NCBI RefSeq assembly: GCF_003095375.1
Contig: NZ_QEHR01000012.1
Coordinates: forward strand, 1-53,466
Reading direction: 5' to 3'
DNA from: Marixanthomonas spongiae
Lineage (GTDB): Bacteria > Bacteroidota > Bacteroidia > Flavobacteriales > Flavobacteriaceae
DNA: 53,466 bases
In this document: in pieces, positions 1 to 8,791 of the stretch
Numbering within the stretch: the stretch's first letter is position 1
How the letters are laid out: every line of letters starts with the position of its first letter
Notes under the pieces: generated by a model
Database searches by the model: none
Told to the model about the DNA's origin: nothing
The model's input: only the letters and a program-made list of their open reading frames with translations
Program-made: the position numbers and the translations under genes

Positions 1-120
1 AGCGAATACAGGATAAGGGAAATTGAAAGACTGATAAATAACAGAAGAGTGAGAAAGTTTGGCTACATTAGCCCAATAGAAAAATTAAAATCAACTTGGC
101 CAGTTGCACTTATAACTTGA
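1..120 (+). mobile_element. Transposase C-terminal end (cut by window edge)
   Basis: Frame 1 is open from the first base and gives 39 residues before TGA at 118-120. The residues include NNRRVRKFGYISPIEKL, which resembles the C-terminal tail of IS3/IS481-type DDE integrase-core transposases (pattern: N, R-rich stretch, GY.SP.E). Only the tail is inside the window, so whether the element is intact cannot be judged. No terminal inverted repeat could be recognised after the stop; the next gene begins almost at once (123). The family assignment is inference from a short stretch. Confidence 0.5.
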
Positions 121-211
121 ACATGGCAATAAATCAAAAAAGAACACGAAAAAAACGTGGATCCAATATGCAATTTTTGCTGTAATAGCGATTACGTTAT
201 ACGCCACAGGG

Positions 212-751
212 ATGCATACCGAAGTAATTGGCTTCGCACAGCGAGGCTTGCTTGCCACTGGTTTAATGAACCCAGATGTTGAAGAGATTGCACACGTAAG
301 AAACAATCAAAGCATTCAGGAAGAGCCAGTATCTTCCAATCTTACAAAAGTAGATTATAACCTAATATTTACAGATAGGGATGGCAATACAAGGTCTCTA
401 GAGGAATTTAAAGGAAAAGTGATATTCTTGAATTTCTGGGCCACTTGGTGCCCCCCATGTATTGCCGAAATGCCGAGTATCGATAGTTTGCACGAAGAAA
501 TGGGCGATGAGGTTGCTTTTGTTTTATTATCCTTCGATGATGATTTTGAAAAGGCTAAAGCTTTTGATAAACGTAAAGGGTATAACCTACCTATTTACGC
601 ACCTGCGAGTAATCTTCCACAAATGTTTCAATCATCTGCTTTACCTACAACCTACGTTATTGATGCTAAAGGTAATTTAGCTTTAACCCATAAAGGAATG
701 GCAGATTATAGTGATCCAGAATTTAAAAAATTCTTAGAAAGCTTGAAGTAG
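212..751 (+). CDS. TlpA/ResA-like thioredoxin-fold protein
   Basis: Thioredoxin-fold protein with the active site WCPPC (Cys80, Cys83 counted from this start), a preceding NFWATW strand and the cis-proline segment LPTTYVID near residue 145. Such proteins reduce or oxidise periplasmic disulfides and are usually membrane-anchored by an N-terminal helix. The helix is encoded here too, but upstream of this ATG: the same frame is open from 116 and encodes a basic stretch followed by WIQYAIFAVIAITLYATG (to 211), without a start codon. An ATG at 123 (MAINQKRTRKK) is in another frame and would join the helix if the A7 run at 149-155 had one more A. The true protein is therefore probably 123-751 with a frameshift or sequencing error. 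The dsbD-like gene follows 77 bp downstream, and DsbD proteins supply electrons to such thioredoxins. Confidence 0.85.
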   Translation: MHTEVIGFAQRGLLATGLMNPDVEEIAHVRNNQSIQEEPVSSNLTKVDYNLIFTDRDGNTRSLEEFKGKVIFLNFWATWCPPCIAEMPSIDSLHEEMGDEVAFVLLSFDDDFEKAKAFDKRKGYNLPIYAPASNLPQMFQSSALPTTYVIDAKGNLALTHKGMADYSDPEFKKFLESLK

Positions 752-763
752 TATTTTTTTTTT

Positions 764-803
764 GAAATGGGATGGAAACATTTCACATCCATCCCATTCA
801 AAA
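764..803 (+). terminator. Hairpin between tlpA-like and dsbD-like genes
   Basis: ATGGGATGG at 767-775 pairs perfectly with CCATCCCAT at 789-797, and flanking T/A runs (from 755 and to 803) extend the stem with one bulged base. The T tract lies inside the stem rather than after it, so it could be a weak or bidirectional terminator, or an mRNA-processing hairpin lowering read-through into the dsbD-like gene. Confidence 0.35.
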
Positions 804-828
804 ATAATTATGATAAATAAAACGTAGT

Positions 829-2916
829 ATGCGACATTTAAAATTAATACTGATAATCGTACTTGGCCTATTGAGCAAATTTGGGCAATCGCAAGTAATG
901 AAAGCACCAGATTGGAAAGCTGAAATTCAGGAGAACACTGTTGCCAAAGGCGATACGATAACGGTACTGTACACATCTAAAATACCAGAAGATTGGTATA
1001 TGTACTCCAGCGATTTTGATCCTAACCTTGGGCCAATGGTTACCGAATTTAAGTTCAATGAGTCTGAACAATTTGAAAAATTGGGCAACCTGCAACCCAT
1101 TGGTCAAAAAAAAAAATACGACGAACTTTTTGAAGGTGAATACACTTATTTCAAAAAAGAAGCAAAATTTAAACAACGGTTTATAATCCATTCCGATAGT
1201 CCTGATATCAAAGCAATGGCTTCCTATCAAATTTGTTCAGATATTAATGGGCAGTGTATTCCTTTTGAAAGTGACATTTCCCTTTTCGGAAACAATGTGG
1301 ATCAAGCTTCCAACATAGAGTTAGATGAAACGAATGCCAACGCTCCAAAATCTTTGAAGGCGTTTAAAAACGATTTTAAAACAACAGAAACCGAAGGACA
1401 AGGCGTTTCATTTTTGTTAACCTTTTTCTTTCTATCCTTTGGCGCAGGTCTGGTAGCGTTGCTTACTCCTTGTGTGTTTCCTATGATTCCTATGACTGTT
1501 AGTTTCTTTACCAAATCTAACACCAGTCGTAAAAAAGGAGTCATGCAAGCTATTTTGTACGGTGTTTCCATTATAGCGATTTACACTATAGTTGGCACGT
1601 TGTTTTCAGTATTGTTTGGGGCAGATTTTGCTAACTTTTTAAGTACCCATTGGATACCAAACCTATTTTTCTTTGCCATATTTGTATTATTTGCGCTTTC
1701 TTTTTTCGGTTTATTTGAAATACGACTGCCCAACAAGTTTGTAAACCAAATGGATTCCAAATCTGATAAAGGTGGGGTGCTCGGCATCTTTTTTATGGCC
1801 TTTACCTTGGTTTTGGTGAGTTTTAGCTGTACAGGACCCATTGCAGGAACCATTCTCTTACAAGCCGCCAGCGGCGATACCGTACAACCCTTGGTAGGGA
1901 TGTTAGGTTTTTCGTTGGCATTTGCATTGCCGTTTACCTTGTTTGCCATTTTTCCGAACTGGATAAAATCGTTACCTAAAAGTGGTGGTTGGTTAAACAC
2001 TGTTAAGGTGGTGCTTGGTTTTGTGGAATTGGCACTTGCGTTAAAGTTTTTAAGTATTGTAGATCAGGTCTATCATTGGGAAATATTAAACCGCGATGTG
2101 TACCTTGCTTTATGGATTGTTATATTCGCTTTTCTTGGTTTTTATCTTTTGGGAAAAATCACGTTCCCACACGAAGAGAAAAAGGAAAATACATCGGTAG
2201 GTCGTGTCATATCAGCCTTATTGGTCTTCAGTTTTGTTATTTATCTTATCCCTGGCTTGGTGGGTGCACCTTTGAAGGCATTGGCCGGATATATGCCCCC
2301 AATGAGTACCCAAAGTTTTGTGATGAACTCGCCTCAGGTTACAACCACGGCATCCACTTCTCCTGAGATTTCAGAATGTGGTGCACCAAAGTTCGGCAAC
2401 CTGTTGGAACTGCCCTACGGTATTCAAGGTTATTTTGATTACGACCAAGCTTTGGCCTGTGCCAAAAAACAGGACAAACCTTTATTTATAGACTTTACCG
2501 GTCACGGTTGTGTAAACTGTAGGGAAATGGAAGCTGCTGTTTGGTCAGATCCCAAAGTGCTGAAAAGACTAAAGGAAGATTATGTGGTCGTGGCGCTTTA
2601 TGTGGATGAGAAAACCGAATTGCCTGAAAACGAATGGTACGTTTCGGCATACGATGATCGGGTAAAGAAAACCATTGGCGGACAAAACCTCGATTTTATG
2701 ATACAGCGGCTCAACGCCAATGCCCAACCTTATTATACTTTGGTTGACACTAACGGCTCCTTATTAAGCGCGCCGAAAGGCTATGACCTAAACGTAGATA
2801 ATTTTGTAGAGTTTTTGGACAACGGTTTAAAGGAATTTCAAAATAGGTCGTCTGTAATGGAAGTTGCAGGAAATGAAAAATCACAAGATACCGAACCAAA
2901 TTTATTCGTAAATTAA
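829..2916 (+). CDS. DsbD-like thiol:disulfide interchange protein
   Basis: 695 residues with the three-part DsbD layout: signal peptide (to about residue 22), an N-terminal beta domain (about 25-155), a multi-helix membrane domain (about 190-490) and a C-terminal thioredoxin domain (about 535-670). The membrane domain keeps the paired redox cysteines in LTPCVFPM (Cys215) and SFSCTGP (Cys334). The thioredoxin domain has CVNC at Cys561/Cys564. DsbD carries electrons from cytoplasmic thioredoxin to periplasmic thiol proteins, so the TlpA-like protein just upstream is a likely partner. Length and cysteine positions fit the family; no truncation seen. Confidence 0.93.
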   Translation: MRHLKLILIIVLGLLSKFGQSQVMKAPDWKAEIQENTVAKGDTITVLYTSKIPEDWYMYSSDFDPNLGPMVTEFKFNESEQFEKLGNLQPIGQKKKYDELFEGEYTYFKKEAKFKQRFIIHSDSPDIKAMASYQICSDINGQCIPFESDISLFGNNVDQASNIELDETNANAPKSLKAFKNDFKTTETEGQGVSFLLTFFFLSFGAGLVALLTPCVFPMIPMTVSFFTKSNTSRKKGVMQAILYGVSIIAIYTIVGTLFSVLFGADFANFLSTHWIPNLFFFAIFVLFALSFFGLFEIRLPNKFVNQMDSKSDKGGVLGIFFMAFTLVLVSFSCTGPIAGTILLQAASGDTVQPLVGMLGFSLAFALPFTLFAIFPNWIKSLPKSGGWLNTVKVVLGFVELALALKFLSIVDQVYHWEILNRDVYLALWIVIFAFLGFYLLGKITFPHEEKKENTSVGRVISALLVFSFVIYLIPGLVGAPLKALAGYMPPMSTQSFVMNSPQVTTTASTSPEISECGAPKFGNLLELPYGIQGYFDYDQALACAKKQDKPLFIDFTGHGCVNCREMEAAVWSDPKVLKRLKEDYVVVALYVDEKTELPENEWYVSAYDDRVKKTIGGQNLDFMIQRLNANAQPYYTLVDTNGSLLSAPKGYDLNVDNFVEFLDNGLKEFQNRSSVMEVAGNEKSQDTEPNLFVN

Positions 2917-3077
2917 GATACTTTCTTTCAATTACAGGTTTGATTTAAAGAAATCTGAACGGATTCTTCTACCTGAAATTTTGAAGTGATAAAACTGAAT
3001 ATATTATTTATAAATGATGTGCACGGTTTTGATTGTAATATTTAATGCGGTTTGCTTTTTTGGGCAGATAATCAATT

Positions 3078-3683
3078 TTATTTTTTCACGCCTACAAACC
3101 GTATTACTTCTGCTTTTCCTTTGTGATGGTTTCCTTCTGAAAGTTCAATCGACTCCTCTTTTAGGATTTGAAAACTTAAGGATGAAAATTCCTCCTTAAT
3201 TTCTTCAATTGAAAAGAGCATCGCTTCGTCTTTAGGGCCGCCTGAATCCTTTTCTATTTGTGCTTTTGCAAAGCCTTCAAAAATTACAATCCCGCCAGGT
3301 TTTAAGAATTGCAGCAAGCCCTGGTTTGCCGATTTACGGATTTCAGCTGGAAAATGGACGTAACTCAATCCTATAACATCAAATTTTTTATCGGTGCTAA
3401 AATCTAGTACACCAGTAACTTCATAACCTATTGAAACATTTTTTTCTTTTGATAAGCGTAGTGCTTTTTGTTTTCCTTCCGTACTAATGTCAAAAGCAAC
3501 CACATTCCACCCTTTGGAAGCTGCATATACGGCATTGCGACCTTCGCCTTCTGCTGGTAGTAGTATGTTTCCTATTTCTAATTTATCAAGTTGTTCTTTA
3601 AAGAATGTATTGGGATTGGTACCATACCTGAATTCATCGGTACCATACATTTCATTCCAAAATTCTGCGGGATATTTCTTCAT
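3078..3683 (-). CDS. Class I SAM-dependent methyltransferase (TehB-like)
   Basis: 201 residues without signal peptide. The motif ILLPAEGEGRNAVYAA (about residues 40-55), followed by an acidic strand end (VVAFDIS), is the SAM-binding motif I and II region of small class I methyltransferases. FLKPGGIVIFEG is the usual post-motif strand. The N-terminal FWNEMYGTDEFRYGTNPN resembles TehB/thiol-methyltransferase-like proteins. It is last in a tight operon with the isoprenylcysteine-methyltransferase-like gene (5 bp away) and the MBL/rhodanese gene, so a sulfur or thiol substrate is plausible; that is inference. Confidence 0.8.
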   Translation of the reverse strand: MKKYPAEFWNEMYGTDEFRYGTNPNTFFKEQLDKLEIGNILLPAEGEGRNAVYAASKGWNVVAFDISTEGKQKALRLSKEKNVSIGYEVTGVLDFSTDKKFDVIGLSYVHFPAEIRKSANQGLLQFLKPGGIVIFEGFAKAQIEKDSGGPKDEAMLFSIEEIKEEFSSLSFQILKEESIELSEGNHHKGKAEVIRFVGVKK

Positions 3684-3688
3684 ATTTT

Positions 3689-4138
3689 CTAAATAAATCG
3701 TCTTGTTCTTTTTTTGTAATCTGTGTATGCTGGGAATTTCTCAATTAGCAGCTTTTCTTCGTAGATGGATTTGTAATAAAATAAAACCAATAACAATAAC
3801 GTAATCAACAGTTTAAATAAAGATACCTGATATATTGCATAACCCACTCCCGAGAACACCACGGCGGTATATATAGGATGTCTCGCTATAGCAAACGCAC
3901 CATTGGTAATCAACTTCCCATTTGCAACTGGGGTAGGAAAAGGGGAAAGGTTGGTATTGAGTTGCAGTAATGCTACGGCACCTAAGATCAGCCCCAATCC
4001 CAAAATAAAAAATCCCGAATAGCGTAGCCATTCGGGATAAGATATTTTAGCCAAACTAATTGGCAATACATAGACTACAAATAATATTATTTGAACACCT
4101 ACATAGAAGTAGTCTTTGCCTGGTTTTGGCAGCTTCAA
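3689..4138 (-). CDS. Isoprenylcysteine carboxyl methyltransferase-like membrane protein
   Basis: 149-residue membrane protein with about four hydrophobic segments. The C-terminal half has the ICMT/PEMT signature: GAFAIARHPIYTAVVFSGVG (an RHP-Y core) and, near the end, the acidic stretch YEEKLLIEKFPAYTDYKKRTRRF. In the family these parts bind SAM and the substrate headgroup. Its start overlaps the stop of the upstream MBL/rhodanese gene by 4 bp (ATGA type), so the two are translationally coupled. The substrate in bacteria is generally unknown; the sulfur context is the only hint. Confidence 0.82.
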   Translation of the reverse strand: MKLPKPGKDYFYVGVQIILFVVYVLPISLAKISYPEWLRYSGFFILGLGLILGAVALLQLNTNLSPFPTPVANGKLITNGAFAIARHPIYTAVVFSGVGYAIYQVSLFKLLITLLLLVLFYYKSIYEEKLLIEKFPAYTDYKKRTRRFI

Positions 4139-5466
4139 TCCTTAAATTGTTCTACATCATCACTTAAATCATACACAGTAACTCCGTCTAATTTCTTTTG
4201 AAGGATACTGCTTCCTGCAGCACTACGGTAACCACCGGCACAATGCACTACAATAGGCTTATCGGTAGGTATCTCGTTTGCTGTTTCTCTTAATTCATTC
4301 AATGGGTGCGCAATCGCATTATCGAAAAATTTGCCTTGTTCTATTTCGCTTGTATTGCGGATATCAACAATCGTATAATTGTCAGGATTTTTCTTGAAAT
4401 CGGTTACATCCAATTTTTCGGTTGTTACCAGATTTTCATCCGAAAGCGTAATTACTTTTTCAAGCAATTTTTCATAGCCTATTTTTGCTACGCGATGCAA
4501 CAATGCATCTTTATTTTCTTTGCTGTCAATTACCAGCGTAAATGTATCTTCAGGTTTTATAATGGAACCTAGCCAGGTTTCAAATTTTGCATTTTCTGAA
4601 ACCGCCTGTATGTTGATACTGCCTTCTAAATGACCATTTTTAAAGGTGGCTTCATCGCGTGTATCTACGATAATACCTTCTGCTGTGGTATTTTCAGAAA
4701 AAGAGACTCTTGCGATAGAAGGTTCTAAATCTTCTGCTCCCGCTTTGTTGGTATCTACATCAAAACCAAAATAATGAGGAATAAAAGGCTGCCCATCTAA
4801 GATAGTGCTCATAAATTCTTCTTTGGTTTGATCCTTAAACGCCCAATTTCCCATACGTTCATTGCCCAACGTGCTACTTGCAGCGTCGCTCAAATTCTTT
4901 CCACAAAGCGAACCTGCACCGTGTGCCGGATAAACAAGTGCATCATCTGGTAAATCGGTAAATTTATTCTGAATGGTTTCGTACATCATCTCCGCAAGCT
5001 CTTCACGCTTGGCTTTCATATTGCCCGCTTTTTCGCGCAAGTCTGGTCGGCCTACATCACCTATAAACAGCGTGTCGCCTGTAAACAGGGCAGTATCGTT
5101 TCCTTCTGTAGCTACAATAGTAATACTATCTGGCGAATGGCCTGGTGTGTTTATAGCTTTTAACGTTACATTTCCCAAAGCTATAGTATCGCCTTCGTCA
5201 AAAGCATTGTGCGGATAATCTGCTCCCAATTTTTCACTGTTATAAATAGTGGCGCCGGTTTTCTTGTGAATTTCTAAATGCGAGCTCACAAAATCGGCGT
5301 GTGGGTGTGTTTCTATTACGGCTACAATTTCTGCATTGTTCGCTTTCGCGAAATCATAATATTGCTCAGGATTTCTCTCTGGGTCTATAACCGCCATTTT
5401 ACCATCACTTACAATGGCGTAGCTGTAGTGTGCGAGTGGTTTGTACTCAAATTGTTTGATATTCAT
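4135..5466 (-). CDS. MBL-fold metallo-hydrolase with two rhodanese domains (persulfide-dioxygenase-like)
   Basis: 443 residues: a metallo-beta-lactamase domain (about 1-225), then two rhodanese domains (about 245-335 and 345-440). Metal-site residues are visible in THPHADF (His54, His56, Asp58), TPGHS, FTGDTLF and YPAHGAG; the last His of the classic HxHxDH is Phe. The first rhodanese domain lacks an active-site Cys; the second has HCAGGYRS with Cys409. ETHE1-type relatives oxidise persulfide to sulfite, and rhodanese domains transfer sulfane sulfur. First gene of the operon 5466-3078. A GTAAC-N4-GTTAC palindrome lies 60 bp before the ATG. A paralogue lies at 8846-10264. Confidence 0.9.
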   Translation of the reverse strand: MNIKQFEYKPLAHYSYAIVSDGKMAVIDPERNPEQYYDFAKANNAEIVAVIETHPHADFVSSHLEIHKKTGATIYNSEKLGADYPHNAFDEGDTIALGNVTLKAINTPGHSPDSITIVATEGNDTALFTGDTLFIGDVGRPDLREKAGNMKAKREELAEMMYETIQNKFTDLPDDALVYPAHGAGSLCGKNLSDAASSTLGNERMGNWAFKDQTKEEFMSTILDGQPFIPHYFGFDVDTNKAGAEDLEPSIARVSFSENTTAEGIIVDTRDEATFKNGHLEGSINIQAVSENAKFETWLGSIIKPEDTFTLVIDSKENKDALLHRVAKIGYEKLLEKVITLSDENLVTTEKLDVTDFKKNPDNYTIVDIRNTSEIEQGKFFDNAIAHPLNELRETANEIPTDKPIVVHCAGGYRSAAGSSILQKKLDGVTVYDLSDDVEQFKD

Positions 5467-5525
5467 AACTGTATATGTGTTTTATAATTATAGTATAAAT
5501 ATAATGATTAAAAAACCTATAATGA

Positions 5526-5539
5526 GTAACTTAGGTTAC
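5526..5539 (-). promoter_or_regulatory. Crp/Fnr-type operator (site A)
   Basis: Perfect inverted repeat GTAAC-TTAG-GTTAC, 60 bp upstream of the MBL/rhodanese start at 5466. One of six identical half-site pairs in this locus. The 5-4-5 geometry equals that of FNR sites (TTGAT-N4-ATCAA), which points to the Crp/Fnr protein encoded at 11327-11953. Confidence 0.7.
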
Positions 5540-5585
5540 ACTATGGGTAGTTTAAAACTTCTTTAACATTAAACATGAAGTGATA

Positions 5586-5612
5586 ATGAAAAACCTGCCA
5601 TTGACGGCAGGT
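5586..5612 (-). terminator. Rho-independent terminator after the DsrE-like gene
   Basis: On the minus strand ACCTGCC and GGCAGGT (5593-5599 and 5606-5612) form a 7-bp stem with a 6-nt loop, followed by a T run. It lies about 113 bp beyond the stop of the DsrE-like gene and would end the 7203-5726 transcription unit. Confidence 0.65.
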
Positions 5613-5725
5613 ATATGAATTGATCGTAAGTAATTTAACAAACAGAGAACACTATATTACATTAAAAATTCTCTAACATATCAGCAACTTTATTTGAGAA
5701 CTTTTTAGCATTCAGATGTTTTGGG

Positions 5726-6184
5726 TTAAGGGATAATAACATTATATCCATTTGCCTGAATTTGCAAAAGTCTTAAAAATGCGTTTTCTACAGAAATGAC
5801 GCCTTCTGGCAAATCTTCTTCGGTTACGTTTAATCTTTTCATTGCTTGTTGGCATACGCTTACACGCAGTTTGGCATGTTGGTTTTCCTCGATAATGCGG
5901 GAAAGTTCAGAGTCCTTTCCTAATTCTTCAACCACATTTCCCCAAATTACGATTTCAAAATTTTCAAACTCAATATCACTTGCGAGCAGGCGGTCAAAAA
6001 ACTTGAACGCGCCTTTAATATGGCGTTCTTTCTGTAATCCCAACGCCATATTTGGGGTTTTGCTCAAATCTGATACCAATTGCGTTTCCAATGGTTTGGC
6101 TGCTGTGTCCTGAGCCGAAACGGAAAAAGAAAACAAGACGATAAATACGGTTAAGATGCTTTTTGTGAGATTTATTAGTTTCAT
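5726..6184 (-). CDS. Periplasmic DsrE-like sulfur relay protein
   Basis: 152 residues with a clear Sec signal peptide ending SFSVSAQD (cleavage near residue 25). The mature part fits the DsrE/DsrF-like fold: FKFFDRLLASDIEFENFEIVIWGNVVEEL, then a single conserved-looking Cys in RVSVCQQAMKRLNV, and a C-terminal LLQIQANGYNVIIP. DsrE-like proteins carry sulfur atoms as Cys persulfides. It lies 92 bp downstream of the YeiH-like exporter gene on the same strand and shares a terminator with it, so they are probably cotranscribed. The exact sulfur donor and acceptor are unknown. Confidence 0.82.
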   Translation of the reverse strand: MKLINLTKSILTVFIVLFSFSVSAQDTAAKPLETQLVSDLSKTPNMALGLQKERHIKGAFKFFDRLLASDIEFENFEIVIWGNVVEELGKDSELSRIIEENQHAKLRVSVCQQAMKRLNVTEEDLPEGVISVENAFLRLLQIQANGYNVIIP

Positions 6185-6276
6185 AATTTAAAAGTTTTTA
6201 AGATTATTAAAATGAGTCTGATTATTCAGGTTATAGGTTTAATTTTTGATTGAGTGATTTCTGTGTTTTTGTATTT

Positions 6277-7203
6277 CTAAAAATTATTTAAGATTAATAC
6301 CAATGAAAAAATAGATATCACAATCCAAAGCCCTGTGGCATAAAAAATGGATTTTGCCCCAACTTTCTTAATTTGCGAAAGTGAAATTCCCGAGCCGATA
6401 AAAAATAAAGTGGTCACCAAAAGCTGTCTGGAAACTGCCGAAATAGAATCGTAAACAACTTGTCCTTGGGAAAAAATTGTGGCAATAACGGTCGCCGCTA
6501 TAAAAGCAAGAATAAATGACGGAATTTTGATTCCTGTTGCGCCTTTAGATTTGTTATGAAAATATGAAATAATGAGCGTTACCGGAACGATCCATAAGGC
6601 TCGGCTCAACTTTACGGTGGTAGCAACTTCCAAAGCCTCTTTTCCAAAAGCCTGTGCGGCACCTACAACCGAACTTGTATCGTGAATGGCAATGGCAGAC
6701 CACAGCCCGAATTGATATTGTGACAGTTCGAAGAAATGACCAATAAACGGAAAGATCAACAAGGCAAGGGCATTGAGTAAAAATACCACGCCAATAGCAA
6801 TACTAATTTGTTCGTTTTTGGCTTTCACTATAGGCGATACCGAAGCAATGGCGCTACCACCACAAATGGCCGTTCCTGAAGAAATCAATAAAGCGGTTAT
6901 TTTTTCAATTTTAAAGAATTTGTTGAACAAATACCCTAAACCAAATACCAGTGAAATAGTGACAATGGTAATTAAAAACCCGTCTTTACTTACCTCAAAA
7001 GCGTTGATGGCATTCAGGCCAAACCCCAAACCCACGATGGAGAGTTTCAGTAAAACTTTAGAAAACTTTGCAGTCTGCTCCGCAAAAGGATTTCCCAGTA
7101 AAAGTGAGAATGCAATGCCCGCCACAAGGGCTATTGGCGCATTTATTATTGGCAACAGGGTTAATAAAGCCAATAGGATATAAAAAATTTTCTTTAACTG
7201 CAT
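6277..7203 (-). CDS. YeiH-family putative sulfate exporter
   Basis: 308 residues, about ten hydrophobic segments and no cytoplasmic domain. The pattern SSGTAICGGSAIASVSPIVKAK and SAIAIHDTSSVVGAAQAFG is typical of the YeiH / UPF0324 (Cons_hypoth698) family, often annotated as putative sulfate exporter. Next to a DsrE-like protein and in the same apparent regulon as the persulfide-dioxygenase-like genes, export of oxidised sulfur is a sensible role; transport itself cannot be proven from sequence. Palindrome GTAAC-N4-GTTAC lies 74 bp before the ATG. Confidence 0.88.
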   Translation of the reverse strand: MQLKKIFYILLALLTLLPIINAPIALVAGIAFSLLLGNPFAEQTAKFSKVLLKLSIVGLGFGLNAINAFEVSKDGFLITIVTISLVFGLGYLFNKFFKIEKITALLISSGTAICGGSAIASVSPIVKAKNEQISIAIGVVFLLNALALLIFPFIGHFFELSQYQFGLWSAIAIHDTSSVVGAAQAFGKEALEVATTVKLSRALWIVPVTLIISYFHNKSKGATGIKIPSFILAFIAATVIATIFSQGQVVYDSISAVSRQLLVTTLFFIGSGISLSQIKKVGAKSIFYATGLWIVISIFSLVLILNNF

Positions 7204-7276
7204 ATTTATTTTGAAATTGGAGCTAATATTTTCTTTAATTATGGCACAAAATTATTAAAAGAAAGGTAGGCAATTG

Positions 7277-7290
7277 GTAACACAGGTTAC
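7277..7290 (-). promoter_or_regulatory. Crp/Fnr-type operator (site B)
   Basis: Perfect inverted repeat GTAAC-ACAG-GTTAC upstream of the YeiH-like gene (start 7203). Confidence 0.7.
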
Positions 7291-7413
7291 ACTAGCGGTT
7301 TTTATTACAATATTTTAAAGAGGGTTAACAATAGCATATATGATCAATATAAATAACTGTATATCATTACATTATATGTTTTAAGCTCTAATAAACTAAT
7401 GTTTTATATATCA

Positions 7414-8124
7414 TCATAGCGTAAACACTAAAGATGTTTCCCAAATATGGTTGTTAAGTGTAAAGTTATTGCGAGGAATATTGATGTAATGATAACCTGA
7501 TGTAATTGTGATATGGTCGTTATTACGGAAACGCAACCCAACAAACATCCAGTTTTGGTCTAGTGTTTTAGGTTGCAGGGTTTTCTCAAAATCAAGAAAA
7601 ACCTCGTCATATACCAAAGCTGATATGTTGTACTTTTTAATTAGTAGAATCTCAACGATAAAACGATAGCGCAGTCTATTTGAATAATCCGTTCCGTTAA
7701 TTTCAAGCACATTATTTATTGACGAAATTTTATCCCGAAACCGTTCTTCAAAACGGATTCTATGGGAAACTTTAAAGGTTTTAAATGGTTGGGTTATATA
7801 TACTTGCTGCCAAACGTTGTTTTCACGGTTATCGATTGGAGCAGAATAGTCTGAAAAAGAATAATTTTGACTGAAGGTGTAGCCTATGGCAACTTTAATG
7901 AATGGATTAATTTTATGTTGAATGGAGGGGCGTAATAGAATCTGTTGCCAATCTTCAATAAAATTAGTACGTCTAAAACTGAACTCGGATTTAACAAACC
8001 AATTCTTATTTATAGCTGCTTTAATAGTCAAAGTGTTCCAACTACTATAGTGGTCAACTTGTTCTTGCTGTGCATGTAGGGAAATGGCAAAGATTAAGAA
8101 TACTATGACTAGACTATTTTTCAT
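7414..8124 (-). CDS. DUF2490-type outer-membrane beta-barrel protein
   Basis: 236 residues with signal peptide (MKNSLVIVFLIFAISLHAQ). The mature part consists of alternating strands such as NWFVKSEFSFRRTN, HKINPFIKVAIGYTFSQN, FKVSHRIRFEERFRD and NRLRYRFIVEILL, and ends in a C-terminal strand WETSLVFTL, as in DUF2490 porin-like barrels. Function unknown. It has its own GTAAC-N4-GTTAC palindrome 50 bp before the start, so it seems co-regulated with the sulfur genes and could be an outer-membrane route for a sulfur compound (inference). Confidence 0.8.
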   Translation of the reverse strand: MKNSLVIVFLIFAISLHAQQEQVDHYSSWNTLTIKAAINKNWFVKSEFSFRRTNFIEDWQQILLRPSIQHKINPFIKVAIGYTFSQNYSFSDYSAPIDNRENNVWQQVYITQPFKTFKVSHRIRFEERFRDKISSINNVLEINGTDYSNRLRYRFIVEILLIKKYNISALVYDEVFLDFEKTLQPKTLDQNWMFVGLRFRNNDHITITSGYHYINIPRNNFTLNNHIWETSLVFTL

Positions 8125-8173
8125 TTGTAAACATTTATACTTTCAAATTTATGGAACACAGTAAATGAAAGAC

Positions 8174-8187
8174 GTAACGAGTGTTAC
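8174..8187 (-). promoter_or_regulatory. Crp/Fnr-type operator (site C)
   Basis: Perfect inverted repeat GTAAC-GAGT-GTTAC, 50 bp before the DUF2490 gene start at 8124. Confidence 0.7.
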
Positions 8188-8210
8188 ATAACTTGTAATT
8201 AATCAATATA

Positions 8211-8243
8211 AAAAAAGAGCAAACCAAAAAAGTCTGCTCTTTT
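8211..8243 (-). terminator. Rho-independent terminator after the rhodanese gene
   Basis: AAAAGAGCA (8213-8221) pairs with TGCTCTTTT (8235-8243). On the minus strand the stem is followed by a T-rich run. It lies about 97 bp beyond the stop of the rhodanese gene at 8340. Confidence 0.65.
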
Positions 8244-8339
8244 ATATAAGATTTTTCTTTGTTTAATATAGCATTGTCAGCACCGTCAGGTGGTTAACCA
8301 TTAATGCAAGAGTACGCTCTGTATGGGTAAGGATACTCA

Positions 8340-8732
8340 CTATTTTTTATAAGGCCATTTCATATAACCTCCTTTTAAATCATAGATTTTTTTAAAGCCT
8401 AAGGCATCTAACTTTGCAGCTGCTTTTTTGCTACGGTTACCAGAATGGCAATAGAGATAGACGGGTTGCTCTTTATCCAACTTGTTAAATTCAGCATTAA
8501 AATTTTCTTGCTGAAAATAATCGATGTTTAATGCACCTTTTATTGCGCCTCCTTTAAATTCCCTCGCAGTACGTACATCTACTAATTGAACATTCTTTTT
8601 TGCAATGGCTTCCCTAAATTCTGAAGCCGACAAGATTTTTATAGCGTCGGTTTGTTGTGCCTTAACGCCAAAAAGCGTGCTTAAAAGTGTCATAATTATG
8701 ATATATTTTCTCATTGATTGTAAGTATTTCAT
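8340..8732 (-). CDS. Secreted single-domain rhodanese
   Basis: 130 residues with an N-terminal signal peptide (MRKYIIIMTLLSTLFGVKAQ from the second Met) and one rhodanese domain. The active-site loop is YCHSGNRSKKA with the catalytic Cys; the CH2A motif is LVDVRTAREFKGGAIKGALNI. It would move sulfane sulfur in the periplasm. The start could be the second ATG at 8714, which gives a more typical signal peptide. The gene has its own palindromic operator and terminator, so it is a monocistronic member of the sulfur regulon. Confidence 0.88.
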   Translation of the reverse strand: MKYLQSMRKYIIIMTLLSTLFGVKAQQTDAIKILSASEFREAIAKKNVQLVDVRTAREFKGGAIKGALNIDYFQQENFNAEFNKLDKEQPVYLYCHSGNRSKKAAAKLDALGFKKIYDLKGGYMKWPYKK

Positions 8733-8770
8733 TTTCAGTGTAAAATTATGCTTTATAAACTGGAAAGTGC

Positions 8771-8784
8771 GTAACCAATGTTAC
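8771..8784 (-). promoter_or_regulatory. Crp/Fnr-type operator (site D)
   Basis: Perfect inverted repeat GTAAC-CAAT-GTTAC, 39 bp before the rhodanese start at 8732. Confidence 0.7.
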
Positions 8785-8791
8785 CGTAATC

